This document shows positions 9,780 through 19,610 of a DNA stretch of 64,000 nucleotides, piece by piece. Origin of the DNA: Trichodesmium sp002260545 (lineage in GTDB: Bacteria > Cyanobacteriota > Cyanobacteriia > Cyanobacteriales > Microcoleaceae). Position 1 is the first letter of the stretch, and every line of letters starts with the position of its first letter. Under the pieces are notes generated by a model. It did no database searches, was not told the DNA's origin, and was given only the letters and a program-made list of their open reading frames with translations. The position numbers and the translations under genes were made by a program. Where the stretch lies: contig NZ_JBNHEQ010000323.1 of the NCBI RefSeq assembly GCF_050016015.1, positions 10,028-74,027 on the forward strand. Direction: 5' to 3'.

Positions 9780-10655
9780 CTAAAGTTCTAGAAGTGCTTT
9801 AGTACCCAACTTTTCTTCTAATAAAAATCTCAGTAGAGACTGAGTTACCAAAACTAAACCTAATCTAGCTTGTGCTAATTTCGGTGTTTTTACTTTCACC
9901 TCGCCCCATATACGACACTGACCGTAAAAAGTTTGAAAAGCGGAACTAAGAGAATTAGCTACTTTCACCCAATTTATAGCTTTTTTAGTAGTAGAAATAC
10001 AATATATATAATCTAGGGTAGAGACAATTTCAGCAATTAATTCATATTCAGCATCATGTAAAAATTGTAATTCCCCATTAGATTTTTGCCAGGGTATAGA
10101 CTCAGAAGTTGGAATAAACCAAAATTGACTATAGTTTTCTGGAATTATCGGAGCAAGAGTAATTATACCATCCCTTTCACCCATACACAATAGGGAACAA
10201 CAACGAGCATGACTATATTGAATAGGAAACAAATTTATGGTTTGAGGAGATTTATGTTTAACACTTACCTGAAACTTTTGCTTATCGTCCTTCAAGGGAA
10301 AAGAAGTTAAATAACTTAGCCAATTAGCTATGGTCAAATCCGTTAATTTCAGGTAAATCATACCAGATGAAATTACTTCAACCTGAAAATTTACTACATC
10401 TTTCTTTTCTTCAGTATTAACTATCTCTCTACAATACTTAGCTAACTCAGTAGCAATATATATTGCTGGTTGCTGCAAAACTGGAGCTAATTTCAGAGCG
10501 ATCGCCGACTTGTACATAACTCCTCCAGAATATCTAATTTGGTTCATTGGAATTACCTCCATCCTTGCCCAAACTTCTAATTTTTTTTCATAGCTACAAG
10601 ACCATTCCAATTTCTCCCGGTATAAACTTACAGCTTTTTGCAAAAAATGTATCAT
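9780..10655 (-). CDS. ArgRS-like protein with N-terminal and DALR domains, no catalytic core
   Basis: Residues about 45-115 (YKSAIALKLA, then VEVISSGMIYLKLTD) resemble the N-terminal tRNA-recognition domain of arginyl-tRNA synthetase. The C-terminal half (FPIQYSHARCCSLL, then QARLGLVLVTQSLLRFLLEEKLG) resembles its DALR anticodon-binding domain. The HIGH and KMSKS catalytic motifs and the Rossmann core are absent, so it cannot be an aminoacyl-tRNA synthetase. Stand-alone DALR proteins are known in cyanobacteria, with unknown function; tRNA or RNA binding is inference. I start at the ATG at 10655 (MIHFLQKAVSLYREKLEW, 291 residues); the frame opens to 10694. The 3' end abuts the gap and has been copied into the tandem repeat beside it. 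Confidence 0.7.
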   Translation of the reverse strand: MIHFLQKAVSLYREKLEWSCSYEKKLEVWARMEVIPMNQIRYSGGVMYKSAIALKLAPVLQQPAIYIATELAKYCREIVNTEEKKDVVNFQVEVISSGMIYLKLTDLTIANWLSYLTSFPLKDDKQKFQVSVKHKSPQTINLFPIQYSHARCCSLLCMGERDGIITLAPIIPENYSQFWFIPTSESIPWQKSNGELQFLHDAEYELIAEIVSTLDYIYCISTTKKAINWVKVANSLSSAFQTFYGQCRIWGEVKVKTPKLAQARLGLVLVTQSLLRFLLEEKLGTKALLEL

Positions 10656-10856
10656 AATACACTGAAATGATAATTTTGTCAAAATTATCACCACCTCAAA
10701 TAAAATTTATCCTACAACATTCGGAAAAAGATGTGTTTTTTGCTACACTGATATAAAAGATAAGACTGATATAAGCAGACAAATTAATATCTGCTCCTAT
10801 GCCTTTGATCAAATTGATTTGAACTTAAGTCCAACTTTTCGCAAAAGAGAGTCACA

Positions 10857-11615
10857 ATGCAACTATCATCACATCCAGACCTACCAGAAATGTCAATAAA
10901 TATACAATCTACTAACAATTCTGCCCCTAGTAATAGGCCATTTTTGACTTGGCAACTGATCATAGATTGGGCAGAAGAACACTACCGTAGTAGAGCTTTT
11001 ACCAAAGATGAACGTATTCCCGCCCGCCCAGGTTTGTTGTATCTAATACAAAAAGGAGGAATTCGTCTAGTAGGTAATGCCCACATTACTGCCAGTCGCA
11101 ATAAGTCTAGCAAATCAAAAACAAGTCCAATTTCAGACGAAGCTTTCCTCGGATTTGTTGGTGCTGGTCAACCATTTGAACTTATAGCTCAGTCACCATT
11201 TACACTACAAGCTTATGCCCATGCCGATCAAACAACTGTACTTTGGATGTATTGGCATGACCTTGATAACTGGCCTCATTTCCGTAGAGAAGTTCTAGAT
11301 GCCTTTCGGTATCAACATCAAAGGAAGCTTTTGTGGTTGAGTACCTTGGGTCAACGTCGTACTATTGATCGGTTATTTGGATTTATCACGCTATTAATTG
11401 AAGAACATGGAGAACCCTGGATCAGTGAAGATAGGGCAGAAGTAACAAGCGGTTATTATTTACCTTGGCCTTTAACCCATGCTCAAATTGGTAGTGCCAT
11501 TGGTTCCACCCGTGTAACTGTAACTCGTCTTATGGGTAAATTACGCCAGCAGGGCTTAATCTATATCCTGAACGATAATCTAATTTGCTTGCCAACAGAG
11601 TCTGAAGAGTCATAA
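10857..11615 (+). CDS. Crp/Fnr-family transcriptional regulator
   Basis: A 252-residue protein with a divergent cyclic-nucleotide-binding-like fold in the N-terminal two thirds and a C-terminal winged helix of the Crp type: LTHAQIGSAIGSTRVTVTRLMGKL, whose recognition helix (STRVTVTRLM) closely resembles NtcA. The sensor part does not carry a clear cAMP-binding cassette (no RxS pocket seen), and the first 25 residues are polar and probably disordered. So it is a sequence-specific DNA-binding regulator whose effector is unknown; it is not NtcA itself, which is shorter and has a different N terminus. Divergent from the DALR gene with about 200 bp between them. Confidence 0.85.
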   Translation: MQLSSHPDLPEMSINIQSTNNSAPSNRPFLTWQLIIDWAEEHYRSRAFTKDERIPARPGLLYLIQKGGIRLVGNAHITASRNKSSKSKTSPISDEAFLGFVGAGQPFELIAQSPFTLQAYAHADQTTVLWMYWHDLDNWPHFRREVLDAFRYQHQRKLLWLSTLGQRRTIDRLFGFITLLIEEHGEPWISEDRAEVTSGYYLPWPLTHAQIGSAIGSTRVTVTRLMGKLRQQGLIYILNDNLICLPTESEES

Positions 11616-11628
11616 TAGTTGGTAGTTA

Positions 11629-11880
11629 ATCGTTTCACGGAAGTTAAAAGTCAAAAGTCATGCATGAAGATTTTATAAACTTGAAATTTTAGATGCTACA
11701 GTAATTTCAGGAAATTCTTTCAGATATATAGTTTTAAACTATTAGACCTCTCCCGAAAAGAGGGAGTAGGAAGTAGGGAGTAGGGGGAAAAAATTGATTA
11801 TTTCTGTGCGATAATTGATTTTATTTTTTATTATCGGAGATGTCTATTTGTGACATCTTTAAAGTGAATTAGTATTAGTT
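11629..11880. repeat. Family F repeat, copy 1
   Basis: Phrases CGTTTCACGGAA, AAAAGTCATGCAT and TTTCAGGAAATTCTTTCA, and the distal TTTGTGACAT...TTTAAAGT, occur in the same order at 31015-31250. The interior differs between the copies; this one holds a G-rich AGGGAGTAGG tract. Confidence 0.55.
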
Positions 11881-12520
11881 ATAAGCTATATTCAACATTG
11901 GGTATTAATTTATTAAGATATCGTACCATAAATTGCTCTTTTCCATAAGAATTTTAAGATATTTAAATTATCCCTAGTTAAGTTCTATCTCGTTAAATTT
12001 TTTATTTGAAGTCTTCAAGGGCAATTACAGCAGTTTCCACGGGTTATGAGGTAGATATATTGAGGGTTCAGAATTTAGAATTTAGAAGTTAGAAGTTATC
12101 CAGGGTATAACTACTATGAAGTTTACCGGAAATGTTTGCATAGTCAGTTATACGTTAGTTAGTTCGGAAATTCCTGTAATTGCTCCTGCTGTACCTCAAG
12201 GGCAACGGGAAGCGCTTTAAGTCATACACTATGACTAATTTATGGCGAATTTTGTCATAAAAATATTCCCCTGGTATGGAAAATTTTGGATATAGTTTGT
12301 GTACTCAATTTGGCAATCACAGGATGAAATTTACGAAAATAAAATTTATTTTTGTAAATATGCTTAATACTAATTAGATAAATCTTAAGAGATACTCAAA
12401 GGTTATGTTTTTGTGGGTTACAGCGAATCAAAGCATCTCACTATTAAGTTTAACAATCAAGGCTGCGCCTTTTCCTGTTGCGCTTTTCATACCCACCCTA
12501 CACCAGGATTTAATATTTTA
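11881..12520. other. Non-coding stretch, mostly unrecognised
   Basis: AT-rich sequence with no open frame of gene size. A short piece near 12165-12220 (translating EIPVIAPAVPQGQREAL) looks like part of a former gene but is too short to name. The remainder gives no match to the repeat families seen elsewhere in the window. Confidence 0.4.
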
Positions 12521-12760
12521 CAGGACTTATGCAAAATATGAAAATATACACCATCTGTAGGGGCTAATGGCCATTTTCGGCTGTCGCCGACATGTTTGCG
12601 GAGCATTCCGTCAGGAAAACGCCCCTACTAGATAGCGGTGCGACCTCGCGTCGGCGTAAGATGCAAGCGGTCAGACCCCGCGCCGCCGACAGCTCGCTTG
12701 CGGAATGCTGACCAAGAGAGGGAACGCGCACCAAGAGATGGTGGTTATGCGTAAGTCCTG
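12521..12760. mobile_element. Family K miniature element, long copy with GC-rich interior
   Basis: 240 bp, ends CAGGACTTATGCA and TGCGTAAGTCCTG, flanked by ATTTTA on both sides (12515-12520, 12761-12766). The interior is strikingly GC-rich and contains GTTTGCGGAGCATTCCGTC, a module that recurs in other repeats of the window (hemB insert, 24968, 27840, 50410). No coding capacity. Confidence 0.7.
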
Positions 12761-12917
12761 ATTTTATTTACCGAAATAATTAATAATTAAACAATTAAAT
12801 AATTAGATAATTAGATAATTAGATAATTCACGCCTTGAAGCCTCCCCTTTCAAGGGGAAAAATAAATCTGTTCCTTATTCGTCATTCCTCTCCCTTTTAG
12901 GGAGAGGAAATTATCAA

Positions 12918-13235
12918 TTAGGGTTTGCTGATTAAACATCAAAGCCCTTATAGATAAATGTTTCAGCCTTTTTTGGCCTCGAAAAAGTATAAGGTTTTGG
13001 TTCTAGGGAGCTGAAAAAGTTAGGATTTTGGGTTAACGCTCTTGCTGAAAAATCAAAGGATAATTCTTCCTCCTACCTCCTCGCTCCCATACCCATTCCT
13101 CCTGTACGGGTGATTGCTCCTAATTACGCGTTTACGTTTGCAGAGCATTCCGAAGGAAAGTATTCCGGAATGGAAATAACCCCTACGACTCCTGACTCCT
13201 ACCCTCACCCATAAGACTTTTTCAGCAAGCCCTAA
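12918..13235. mobile_element. Family C repeat element, complete copy
   Basis: 318 bp with inverted ends TTAGGGTTTGCTGA and TTCAGCAAGCCCTAA. Partial or decayed relatives occur at 143-215, 1868-2076, 42178-42262 and 57132-57300. The interior holds the TTTCAGCCTTTTTT phrase shared with the insert at 17624-17690. No transposase is encoded, so it is probably a non-autonomous element. Confidence 0.65.
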
Positions 13236-13331
13236 TTACCTCTTCTTGAAAAAAAGAGGACTGGTTAAAAGGAAAATTTTTTCTTTTTTTTCTCCATGAA
13301 TGGAGAGGCTTTATACCCATTTTTTCGGTAA
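13236..13331. repeat. Family E repeat
   Basis: 96 bp from TTACCTCTTC to TTCGGTAA, directly abutting the right end of the family C element. It matches the other E copies listed (TTAAAAGGAAAAttTTTTC core, paired GGAGAGGCTTTA arm). Confidence 0.6.
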
Positions 13332-13485
13332 AATTATTTGATTAAAATAGTTTTACTGGAATACACAAAAAAATCAATATTTATTTAATGGATAGGAATC
13401 CCGCGCTGTCTCATTAGAGCAGCGTCGGGAGAATGTCAAGAAGTTTTTTTTAGTTAAAATTTTGTCAAAAAAATTATTATATCCC

Positions 13486-16143
13486 ATGAATCAAGAAATT
13501 ATTAAAGTGCTTTTAATAGAAGAGAATGAAGATGATTATCTTCTCATCAATGATTTATTATTAGACCTGGGAAAACCAAAAATATTCCTAGATTGGGAAA
13601 AGACTTATCAAGCAGGATTAGCAGCAATAGAAAATGGTCAGCATGATGTTTGTTTAGTTGACTATAGTTTAGGAGAAAAAAACGGATTAGAACTATTGCA
13701 AACAGCAATTCTTAGGGGTTGCCAAATACCAATTATATTACTTACAGATAAAGATGATACAGAATTGGATATGACAGCTATAAATTTAGGGGCTGTAGAT
13801 TCTCTACATAATTCAGAAATCAAATCATATATATTAGAGCGGGTAATTCGTTATGCAATTGAAAGAAATAAAAGTTTAAAAGCTATTAGAGAAAGCGAAT
13901 CTAAATTACAAGAAGCACAAAAAATTGCCCATTTAGGTAACTGGGAATATGAAATAGCTACACAAAAAATAACTTTGTCGGATGAAGCATTTCGGATTTT
14001 TGGTCTTAATCCTACTGAACCAGAACCAATTTATTCAGAATGGCTGAAAATGTTAGTTCCTGAAAGTCAAGAATTATTGGAACAAAATCTGGCTTTAGTA
14101 TTAGAAAAAAAAACAGGTCGTGAATCAGAATATCAAATTATTCGACCTGACGGAACATTTAGATATATTTATACTAAGTCTACTTTAGTTCTTGATAATA
14201 ACTCGGAAGTTATAAGTATATTTGGCACAATGCTAGATATTACAGAGCGCAAACAAGCTGAATTAGCTGTACAAGAAAGTAGGCAAAAAGAGCATTTATT
14301 GGGGCTAATTCTAGACAGGATTAATCAATCTTTAAATTTAGAGGAAATATTAAAGACAACAGTAGATTCTGTAAGGGATTTATGACAATGCGATCGCGTG
14401 ATAATTTACCATTTTCTGCCAGGTCCAAGTGGTATTGTCGAAAAAGAATCTGTGGCAGTAGATTGCAGTCCACTTTTAGGTAACATTATTACCGATCCAT
14501 GTTTTCCTAATGAAAAGGTTCTAGAACGCTTTAAAGAAGGTTATATCAGTATCATAGATGATGTCGAAAGCCCAGAGGTCAAAGAATGTCATCGAGATTT
14601 ACTTAGAGTATTTCAAGTGAAAGCAAATATGGTATTGCCAATCTTGATTAGTCAAAAAGAAGGAGAGAAACAAGTATCAGAAATTGTTGTGTGGGGAGCA
14701 TTAATTGCTCATCATTGTAGGGAAAAAAGGGAGTGGCGGATATCAGAAACAGATTTATTAAGGCGCTTGGCAACTCAAACAGGAATTGCTATTCAACAAG
14801 CTCAACTCTATCATCGTTTAGAACAACTAAATCAAGAATTAGAAAAAATAGCTTATATTGATGGTTTGACAGGACTGTATAATCGTCGTCACTTTGAAGA
14901 AAAATTACAACAAGAGTGGAAAAGATTAGCACGGGATAAAACTTTAATGTCAATCATCATGGTAGATGTAGATTATTTTAAACCCTACAACGATACTTAT
15001 GGTCATCAGCAAGGAGATAAATGTTTGCAACAGGTTGCTCAAGCTATTAGTGGGGTAGTGAAACGACCAGGAGATTTTGTTGCTAGATATGGGGGGGAAG
15101 AGTTTGTGGTTGTGTTGCCAAATACTTCTATAGAAGGAGCGCTTCAGGTTGCAGAAAATATTAGAATAGAAATTGAAGGTTTAAAAATTCCCCATCAAGG
15201 TTCAGCAGTGAGTAAATGGGTGACAAGTAGTTTAGGAGTTGCAGATAGTAACTGCTCCGATAAATCTAATCCGGAGATATTGCTACAAGCAGCAGATATG
15301 GCTCTCTACAATGCTAAAACTTCTGGTCGGAATTGCGTGGAGATGTATGATTCATCTAGGCAAAATCTAGAGAAACAAAAACAAGAAATTAATTTAGCGA
15401 CACAACTACGGGATGCTTTGGGAGAAAATCGTTTTTGTTTATATTCCCAGGCAATATTACCACTGCATGAGGGTGTGCAAACAAAGCTTTCTGAAATTCT
15501 CCTGAGATTTTGGGATGGTTCTGGGAAAATAATTGCACCAACTATTTTTCTGTCAGTAGCAGAGCGTTATCATTTAATGCCCAGAATTGACCGTTGGGTA
15601 GTTAAAACTCTATTATCTTATCTGTCTTTGCCTGAAATTGCTAATTTATACAAAGACCGGATTTTTACAGTGAATCTTTCGGGTGCTAGTATCAATGATC
15701 ATTATTTTCTAGAATTTATCAAACATCAATTTGCTCTTTATCAAGTACCTCCCCAACAAATTTGTTTTGAGATTACTGAGACTGTAGCTATTACTAATTT
15801 AGAAACGGCAGCCGAGTTTATTCACTCTCTCAAAAAATTGGGTTGTCGTTTTGCTTTAGATGATTTTGGTAAAGGAATGTCTTCTTTTTCTTATCTGACA
15901 ACTTTGCCAGTAGATTACCTGAAAATTGATGGGATGTTTATTAAGAAGATGGAAAAAGATTCTGTTTCTCAAGGAATAGTAGAGGGTATTTATCATATTG
16001 GTAAGACAATGGGTTTAATCGTTATTGCTGAATATGTAGAAACCGAGTCTATTTTCAACAAAGTCACTGATTTAGGTATTGACTATGGTCAAGGGTTTCA
16101 TATTGAGAGACCAAATCCGCTAATACCAGTGGTAAATTATTAG
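13486..16143 (+). pseudogene. REC-PAS-GAF-GGDEF-EAL signalling protein with one in-frame stop
   Basis: A c-di-GMP turnover protein of about 885 codons. In order: receiver domain (VCLVDYSLGEKNGLELL, acceptor D), PAS domain, GAF domain, GGDEF domain with intact YGGEEF, and EAL domain in which the first motif is EIL (SEILLR) but the catalytic N, E, DDFG and K positions (VNLSGAS, FEITET, LDDFGKG, YLKIDG) are present. A single TGA at 14383-14385 interrupts the GAF domain at VRDL*QCDRVIIY, where relatives have a leucine; both sides are in the same frame. A GTG at 14398 could restart translation and would still give GAF-GGDEF-EAL. Start chosen at the ATG 13486. Nonsense mutation or base-call error are both possible. 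Confidence 0.8.
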
Positions 16144-16144
16144 A

Positions 16145-16235
16145 GTAAAGAGGCAGTAGGGAGTAGGGGAGTAGGGGAGTAGGGAGCAGGGGAGTAGGGG
16201 AGTAGGGAGCAGGGGAGTAGGGGAGTAGGGAGAGA
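16145..16235. repeat. G-rich short tandem repeat (AGTAGGGG/AGCAGGGG)
   Basis: Repeated GGGAGTAGGGGAGTAGG units, comparable to the short tandemly repeated repetitive (STRR) sequences of filamentous cyanobacteria. Similar tracts occur at 660-690, 2012-2047, 27790-27805 and, with another unit (GGGAACA), at 33850-33880. Confidence 0.7.
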
Positions 16236-16310
16236 GCATTGACTTAATCAAAGAATAACGATATAATACGTTAAAAAGCATACTATTCGGCAGGCTGCCA
16301 ATACGCATCT

Positions 16311-17444
16311 ATGAAGTCCATCAGAACAAAGCTCAAACTGAATAACAAACAGAAAACCCTGATGGCTCAACACGCGGGTTATAGCAGATGGTGTTATAAC
16401 TGGGGTTTAAGTGTATGGAATGCTGCATATATTGATGGCTATAAACCTAATGCCAGTAAGCTCAGAGAAGTGTTTACTAATCACACAAAACCTTTACATA
16501 CTTGGATGAAAAACTTGTCTTCTAGAGTTTATCAATACGCTTTCATAAACTTAGGTGAAGCATTTAAGCGGTTTTTTCAAGGGTTGGGTAAACATCCAAG
16601 ATTTAAGAAGAAAGGTAAACATGATTCCTTCACAATAGATAATTGTGGAAAACCGATAGAATTAAACGGATGGAGTCACAAATTACCTTTTATTGGTATT
16701 GTCAAAACTTATGAACCGATTGAAGCAACAACTAAAAAAATAACAATTAGTAAACAAGCTGGTGATTGGTATCTAAGCTGTAGCTTTGAACTTCATCCTC
16801 ATACTACACCAAAAAAAACTGATGTTATCGGTGTAGATTTAGGAGTGAAAACCTTAGCTACACTAAGTGATGGGAAAGTATTTGAAAGTGTAAAGTCATA
16901 CCGTAAGTTTGAAGCCAAGCTTTCGAGACTACAATACCTTAACCGCAATAAAAATATTGGTTCTGCTAATTGGCAAAAAGCACAACTTAAAATTGCCAGG
17001 CTACACACCAAAGTAGCTAACATCCGTAAAGACGCACTTCATAAATTGACAACTTACCTAGCCAAGAACCACGGCACAATTGTCATTGAAGATTTGAATG
17101 TGAGGGGTATGTTAGCTAACCATAAGCTAGCTAAATCAATTAGCAGATAGTGATTTTATGAGTTCAGGCGACAGCTAGAATACAAATGCCAATGGTATGG
17201 TTCGGAGTTAGTAGTAGTAGATAGATTTTTTCCATCATCAAAGACTTGTTGCAGGTGTGGTCACGTCCAAGATATGCCGTTAAACCTGAGAAGGTATGAT
17301 TGCCCTGACTGTGGCTTGTCAATAGATAGAGATTTAAACGCAAGTATCAATTTGCGATCGGGCGGTCGGCTTGACCGTGAATGCCTGTGGACGGAGTGCT
17401 GCCGACAGTTCCGGTGGAAGCAGGAAGTAAACAGTAAAATGTAA
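16311..17444 (+). pseudogene. IS200/IS605-type TnpB, two adjacent stop codons
   Basis: TnpB is the RNA-guided nuclease of IS200/IS605-type elements. The frame is intact to residue 279, then reads TAG TGA at 17148-17153 and continues in frame to 17444. RuvC-like acidic residues are visible (D in IGVDLGVKT, E in IVIEDLNV, D in SIDRDLNAS), as is the zinc ribbon (CCRCGH ... CPDCG), the last two lying after the stops. Reconstructed length is 377 codons. No TnpA partner is present. The left flank has a GGCAGGCTGCC hairpin near 16290, as expected for an element end. The region downstream of the gene (to about 17475) recurs alone at 36237-36305, marking the right end. Intact relative: 59325-60554. 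Confidence 0.85.
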
Positions 17445-17523
17445 CTTTTTTTGACGTTTTATATCGGTTTTATGAAGCAGTATTTATAAATATCTGCCCA
17501 CTATTTGTGTAGTGCTATAAATT

Positions 17524-17794
17524 GACTTTGTTGCATGAAAGTAGCGATAGAGCATCCATTCCGCAGCTATATCGGTCTCTTTCGCGATTATTGAAGTTCT
17601 ATTCATCTATTGTCCAATAGTTAGGGCTGAGAAATTAAACCTCAAAGCTTTAATTTGCAAAAGTTTCAGCCTTTTTATTTTTAAAATTGATGTTCTATTC
17701 ATCTATTGTCCAATAGCTACAGCAGTTTCGACAAATTATTATTGTACATATGCGGAGCAAGTGCGGCAGTTATATACTTTCATGCAACAAAGCC
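17524..17794. mobile_element. IS903-like miniature element with 9-bp target duplication
   Basis: 271 bp. The terminal 20 bp match inverted at 19 of 20 positions (GACTTTGTTGCATGAAAGTA against GGCTTTGTTGCATGAAAGTA) and are flanked by identical 9-bp direct repeats CTATAAATT (17515-17523, 17795-17803). GGCTTTGTTGcA ends and 9-bp duplications are characteristic of the IS903 group of the IS5 family. No transposase is present. Inside, a 97-bp segment starting TTCTATTCATCTATTGTCC is duplicated, with family C-like sequence between the copies. Confidence 0.8.
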
Positions 17795-17831
17795 CTATAA
17801 ATTATTTAATAGAAGTTTAACTGAGGAATTT

Positions 17832-18929
17832 ATGACTATTGAGGTTGACTACATTTTCCCACCAGAGGTAGATGCTGAAAAACAAGGCCAAATTATTGCA
17901 GTGGGACAAACAGCAGGTACTTGGGGTGCAAATTTTGCCCATAGAGAAAAGTTTTTGCACTCACATTTAGGGAAAGTTGTCAAGGGTGTGACTAACCCAG
18001 AAGGGGATAGTGTAGTTACTGTTGCTTTTCCAGAAGCAAATGTGGAAGGAGATATTCCCAGTCTGTTAACTATGATTTTTGGTAAATATTCCATGGCGGG
18101 TACTGCTAAAGTCTTAGCGGTGCGTCTACCAGAAAATTATGGGTTGCGTCCGAAATTTGGTATTAAAGGTATTCGGGAAATTTTGGGAGTAAAGGATCGC
18201 CCGCCACTGATGGGAATTTTTAAACCAGCGTTAGGGTTATCGACGGAAGACTATGCTTCTATTTTAAGAGAAGTTGCTTATGCTGGTTTGGATATTATTA
18301 AAGATGACGAAATTATGGGAAATCTTGAGGAAGCTCCTACTCTTAAACGTCTTGATGCTTGTCGTCAGGTGTTGGAGGAAGTTAAGAAAAAAACGGGTCG
18401 GACTGTATTATATGCTGTTAATGTTACGAGTAAATTGGGGAAATGTTCTAATCCACTGGATACCGCAAAGTTATTAGTGCGCGAAGGTGCAAATGCACTT
18501 TTACTAAATGTCTTATCTTATGGTTTTTCTGTATTAGAAAGTTTGGCTGCTGACCCAGAAATTAATGTTCCGATTTTTGCTCATCCAGCTTTAGCAGGAG
18601 CCATAAGTGCTGCTCCTAACTATGGTATGGCTTATCCGGTGGTCTTGGGAACTTTGATGGCTCATGCTGGTACGGATGCAGTTTTGTATCCTGCTAGTTA
18701 TGGTAGTCTCGGTTTCGACCCTACTGAAGAAGCAAAAATTAGAGATATTCTTCGGAGTCGAGATGTTTTTCCTGTACCTTCGGCAGGTATTAAACCAGGT
18801 GTGGTATCTCAAGTGTTAAGAGATTATGGTCAGGATGTGATTTTGAATGCTGGTACGGGAATTATGGATTATCCTGATGGTAGAGAGGCTGGGGTAAAGG
18901 CGTTTTTTCAGGCTTTGGGGTTGGAGTGA
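17832..18929 (+). CDS. mtnW: RuBisCO-like protein, DK-MTP-1-P enolase MtnW
   Basis: Form IV RuBisCO-like protein that enolises 2,3-diketo-5-methylthiopentyl-1-phosphate in methionine salvage. 365 residues from the ATG at 17832, which has a GAGG sequence 6-9 bp upstream and gives the typical start MTIEVDYIFPPEVD; the open frame reaching back to 17706 runs into the upstream miniature element and is not used. GIFKPALG (K131) and IIKDDE (K157, D159, E160) correspond to the catalytic and metal-binding residues of RuBisCO, so enzyme activity is expected, but carboxylation is not. The next gene, mtnX, supplies the following step. The miniature element ends 37 bp upstream, so the promoter may lie in or across it. 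Confidence 0.85.
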   Translation: MTIEVDYIFPPEVDAEKQGQIIAVGQTAGTWGANFAHREKFLHSHLGKVVKGVTNPEGDSVVTVAFPEANVEGDIPSLLTMIFGKYSMAGTAKVLAVRLPENYGLRPKFGIKGIREILGVKDRPPLMGIFKPALGLSTEDYASILREVAYAGLDIIKDDEIMGNLEEAPTLKRLDACRQVLEEVKKKTGRTVLYAVNVTSKLGKCSNPLDTAKLLVREGANALLLNVLSYGFSVLESLAADPEINVPIFAHPALAGAISAAPNYGMAYPVVLGTLMAHAGTDAVLYPASYGSLGFDPTEEAKIRDILRSRDVFPVPSAGIKPGVVSQVLRDYGQDVILNAGTGIMDYPDGREAGVKAFFQALGLE

Positions 18930-19100
18930 GGAAATGGGGTGATGGGGTGATGGCGTGATGGGAGATGGGGAGATTGAAGTAATTATATAACTATAAACAT
19001 ATACTTAGGAAAGAATTATCCCACAATATCTACTTTCGCATTTCATCACTTCTAATTGTGTAACCCCAAATTCTATATTAATAGCCAAGAAAATATCTAA
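18930..19100. other. Non-coding gap after mtnW
   Basis: Contains a short GGTGATGGGGTGATGG tract immediately after the mtnW stop, then AT-rich sequence. No hairpin terminator was recognised. The rest of the gap to mtnX is repeats (19101-19230, 19320-19554). Confidence 0.4.
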
Positions 19101-19230
19101 CATCATGTCCGGATAATTAGTGATAAAAAAATTGTTGTTTGTTTGTAGTAAAGCTCTCAAGTCGAACTATAAGATAGGGTTAGAGCTTCACTACGAAGCT
19201 CTAATTATAACTATTCAACCGGACATGATA
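19101..19230. mobile_element. Miniature element, family A copy 1 (TAA target duplication)
   Basis: 130 bp, ends CATCATGTCCGG and CCGGACATGATA, flanked by TAA on both sides. The centre contains an imperfect inverted pair AGAGCTTCACTACGAAGCTCT. Non-coding, in the mtnW-mtnX gap. Confidence 0.75.
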
Positions 19231-19319
19231 TAACTTTACTTGGAAGGGAAGGAAATTTTAAAAAATTTGGCAATTAAGTCGTTTGTTATTGCTATGATTA
19301 GAAGCAATGTCTAATACCC

Positions 19320-19381
19320 CTGAGATTGCTTTCCTTACGGAATGCTGCGCAAACCTTTCACTCCGTTACAGTCGCAATGAC
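19320..19381. repeat. Family L hairpin repeat
   Basis: GAGATTGCTTTCC ... CAGTCGCAATGAC with GCGGAATGCTGCGCAAACC-like centre; near-identical to 8389-8452. The other copy lies inside a family A element and this one abuts a family D element. Confidence 0.55.
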
Positions 19382-19388
19382 GGAATAA

Positions 19389-19554
<166 letters not shown>

Positions 19555-19610
19555 TAACTAAGTAATTATCCGGATTTGATATTAAACATATTTGATATAA
19601 AACAATAAAA

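Noticed and set aside
10857..11615. NtcA
   Set aside because: Only the recognition helix is similar; length and N-terminal sensor region differ from NtcA.
4845..14385. Stop-codon reassignment or selenocysteine use
   Set aside because: The same codons end ordinary genes, the interrupted positions are not cysteine-type sites, and no recoding structure was seen.
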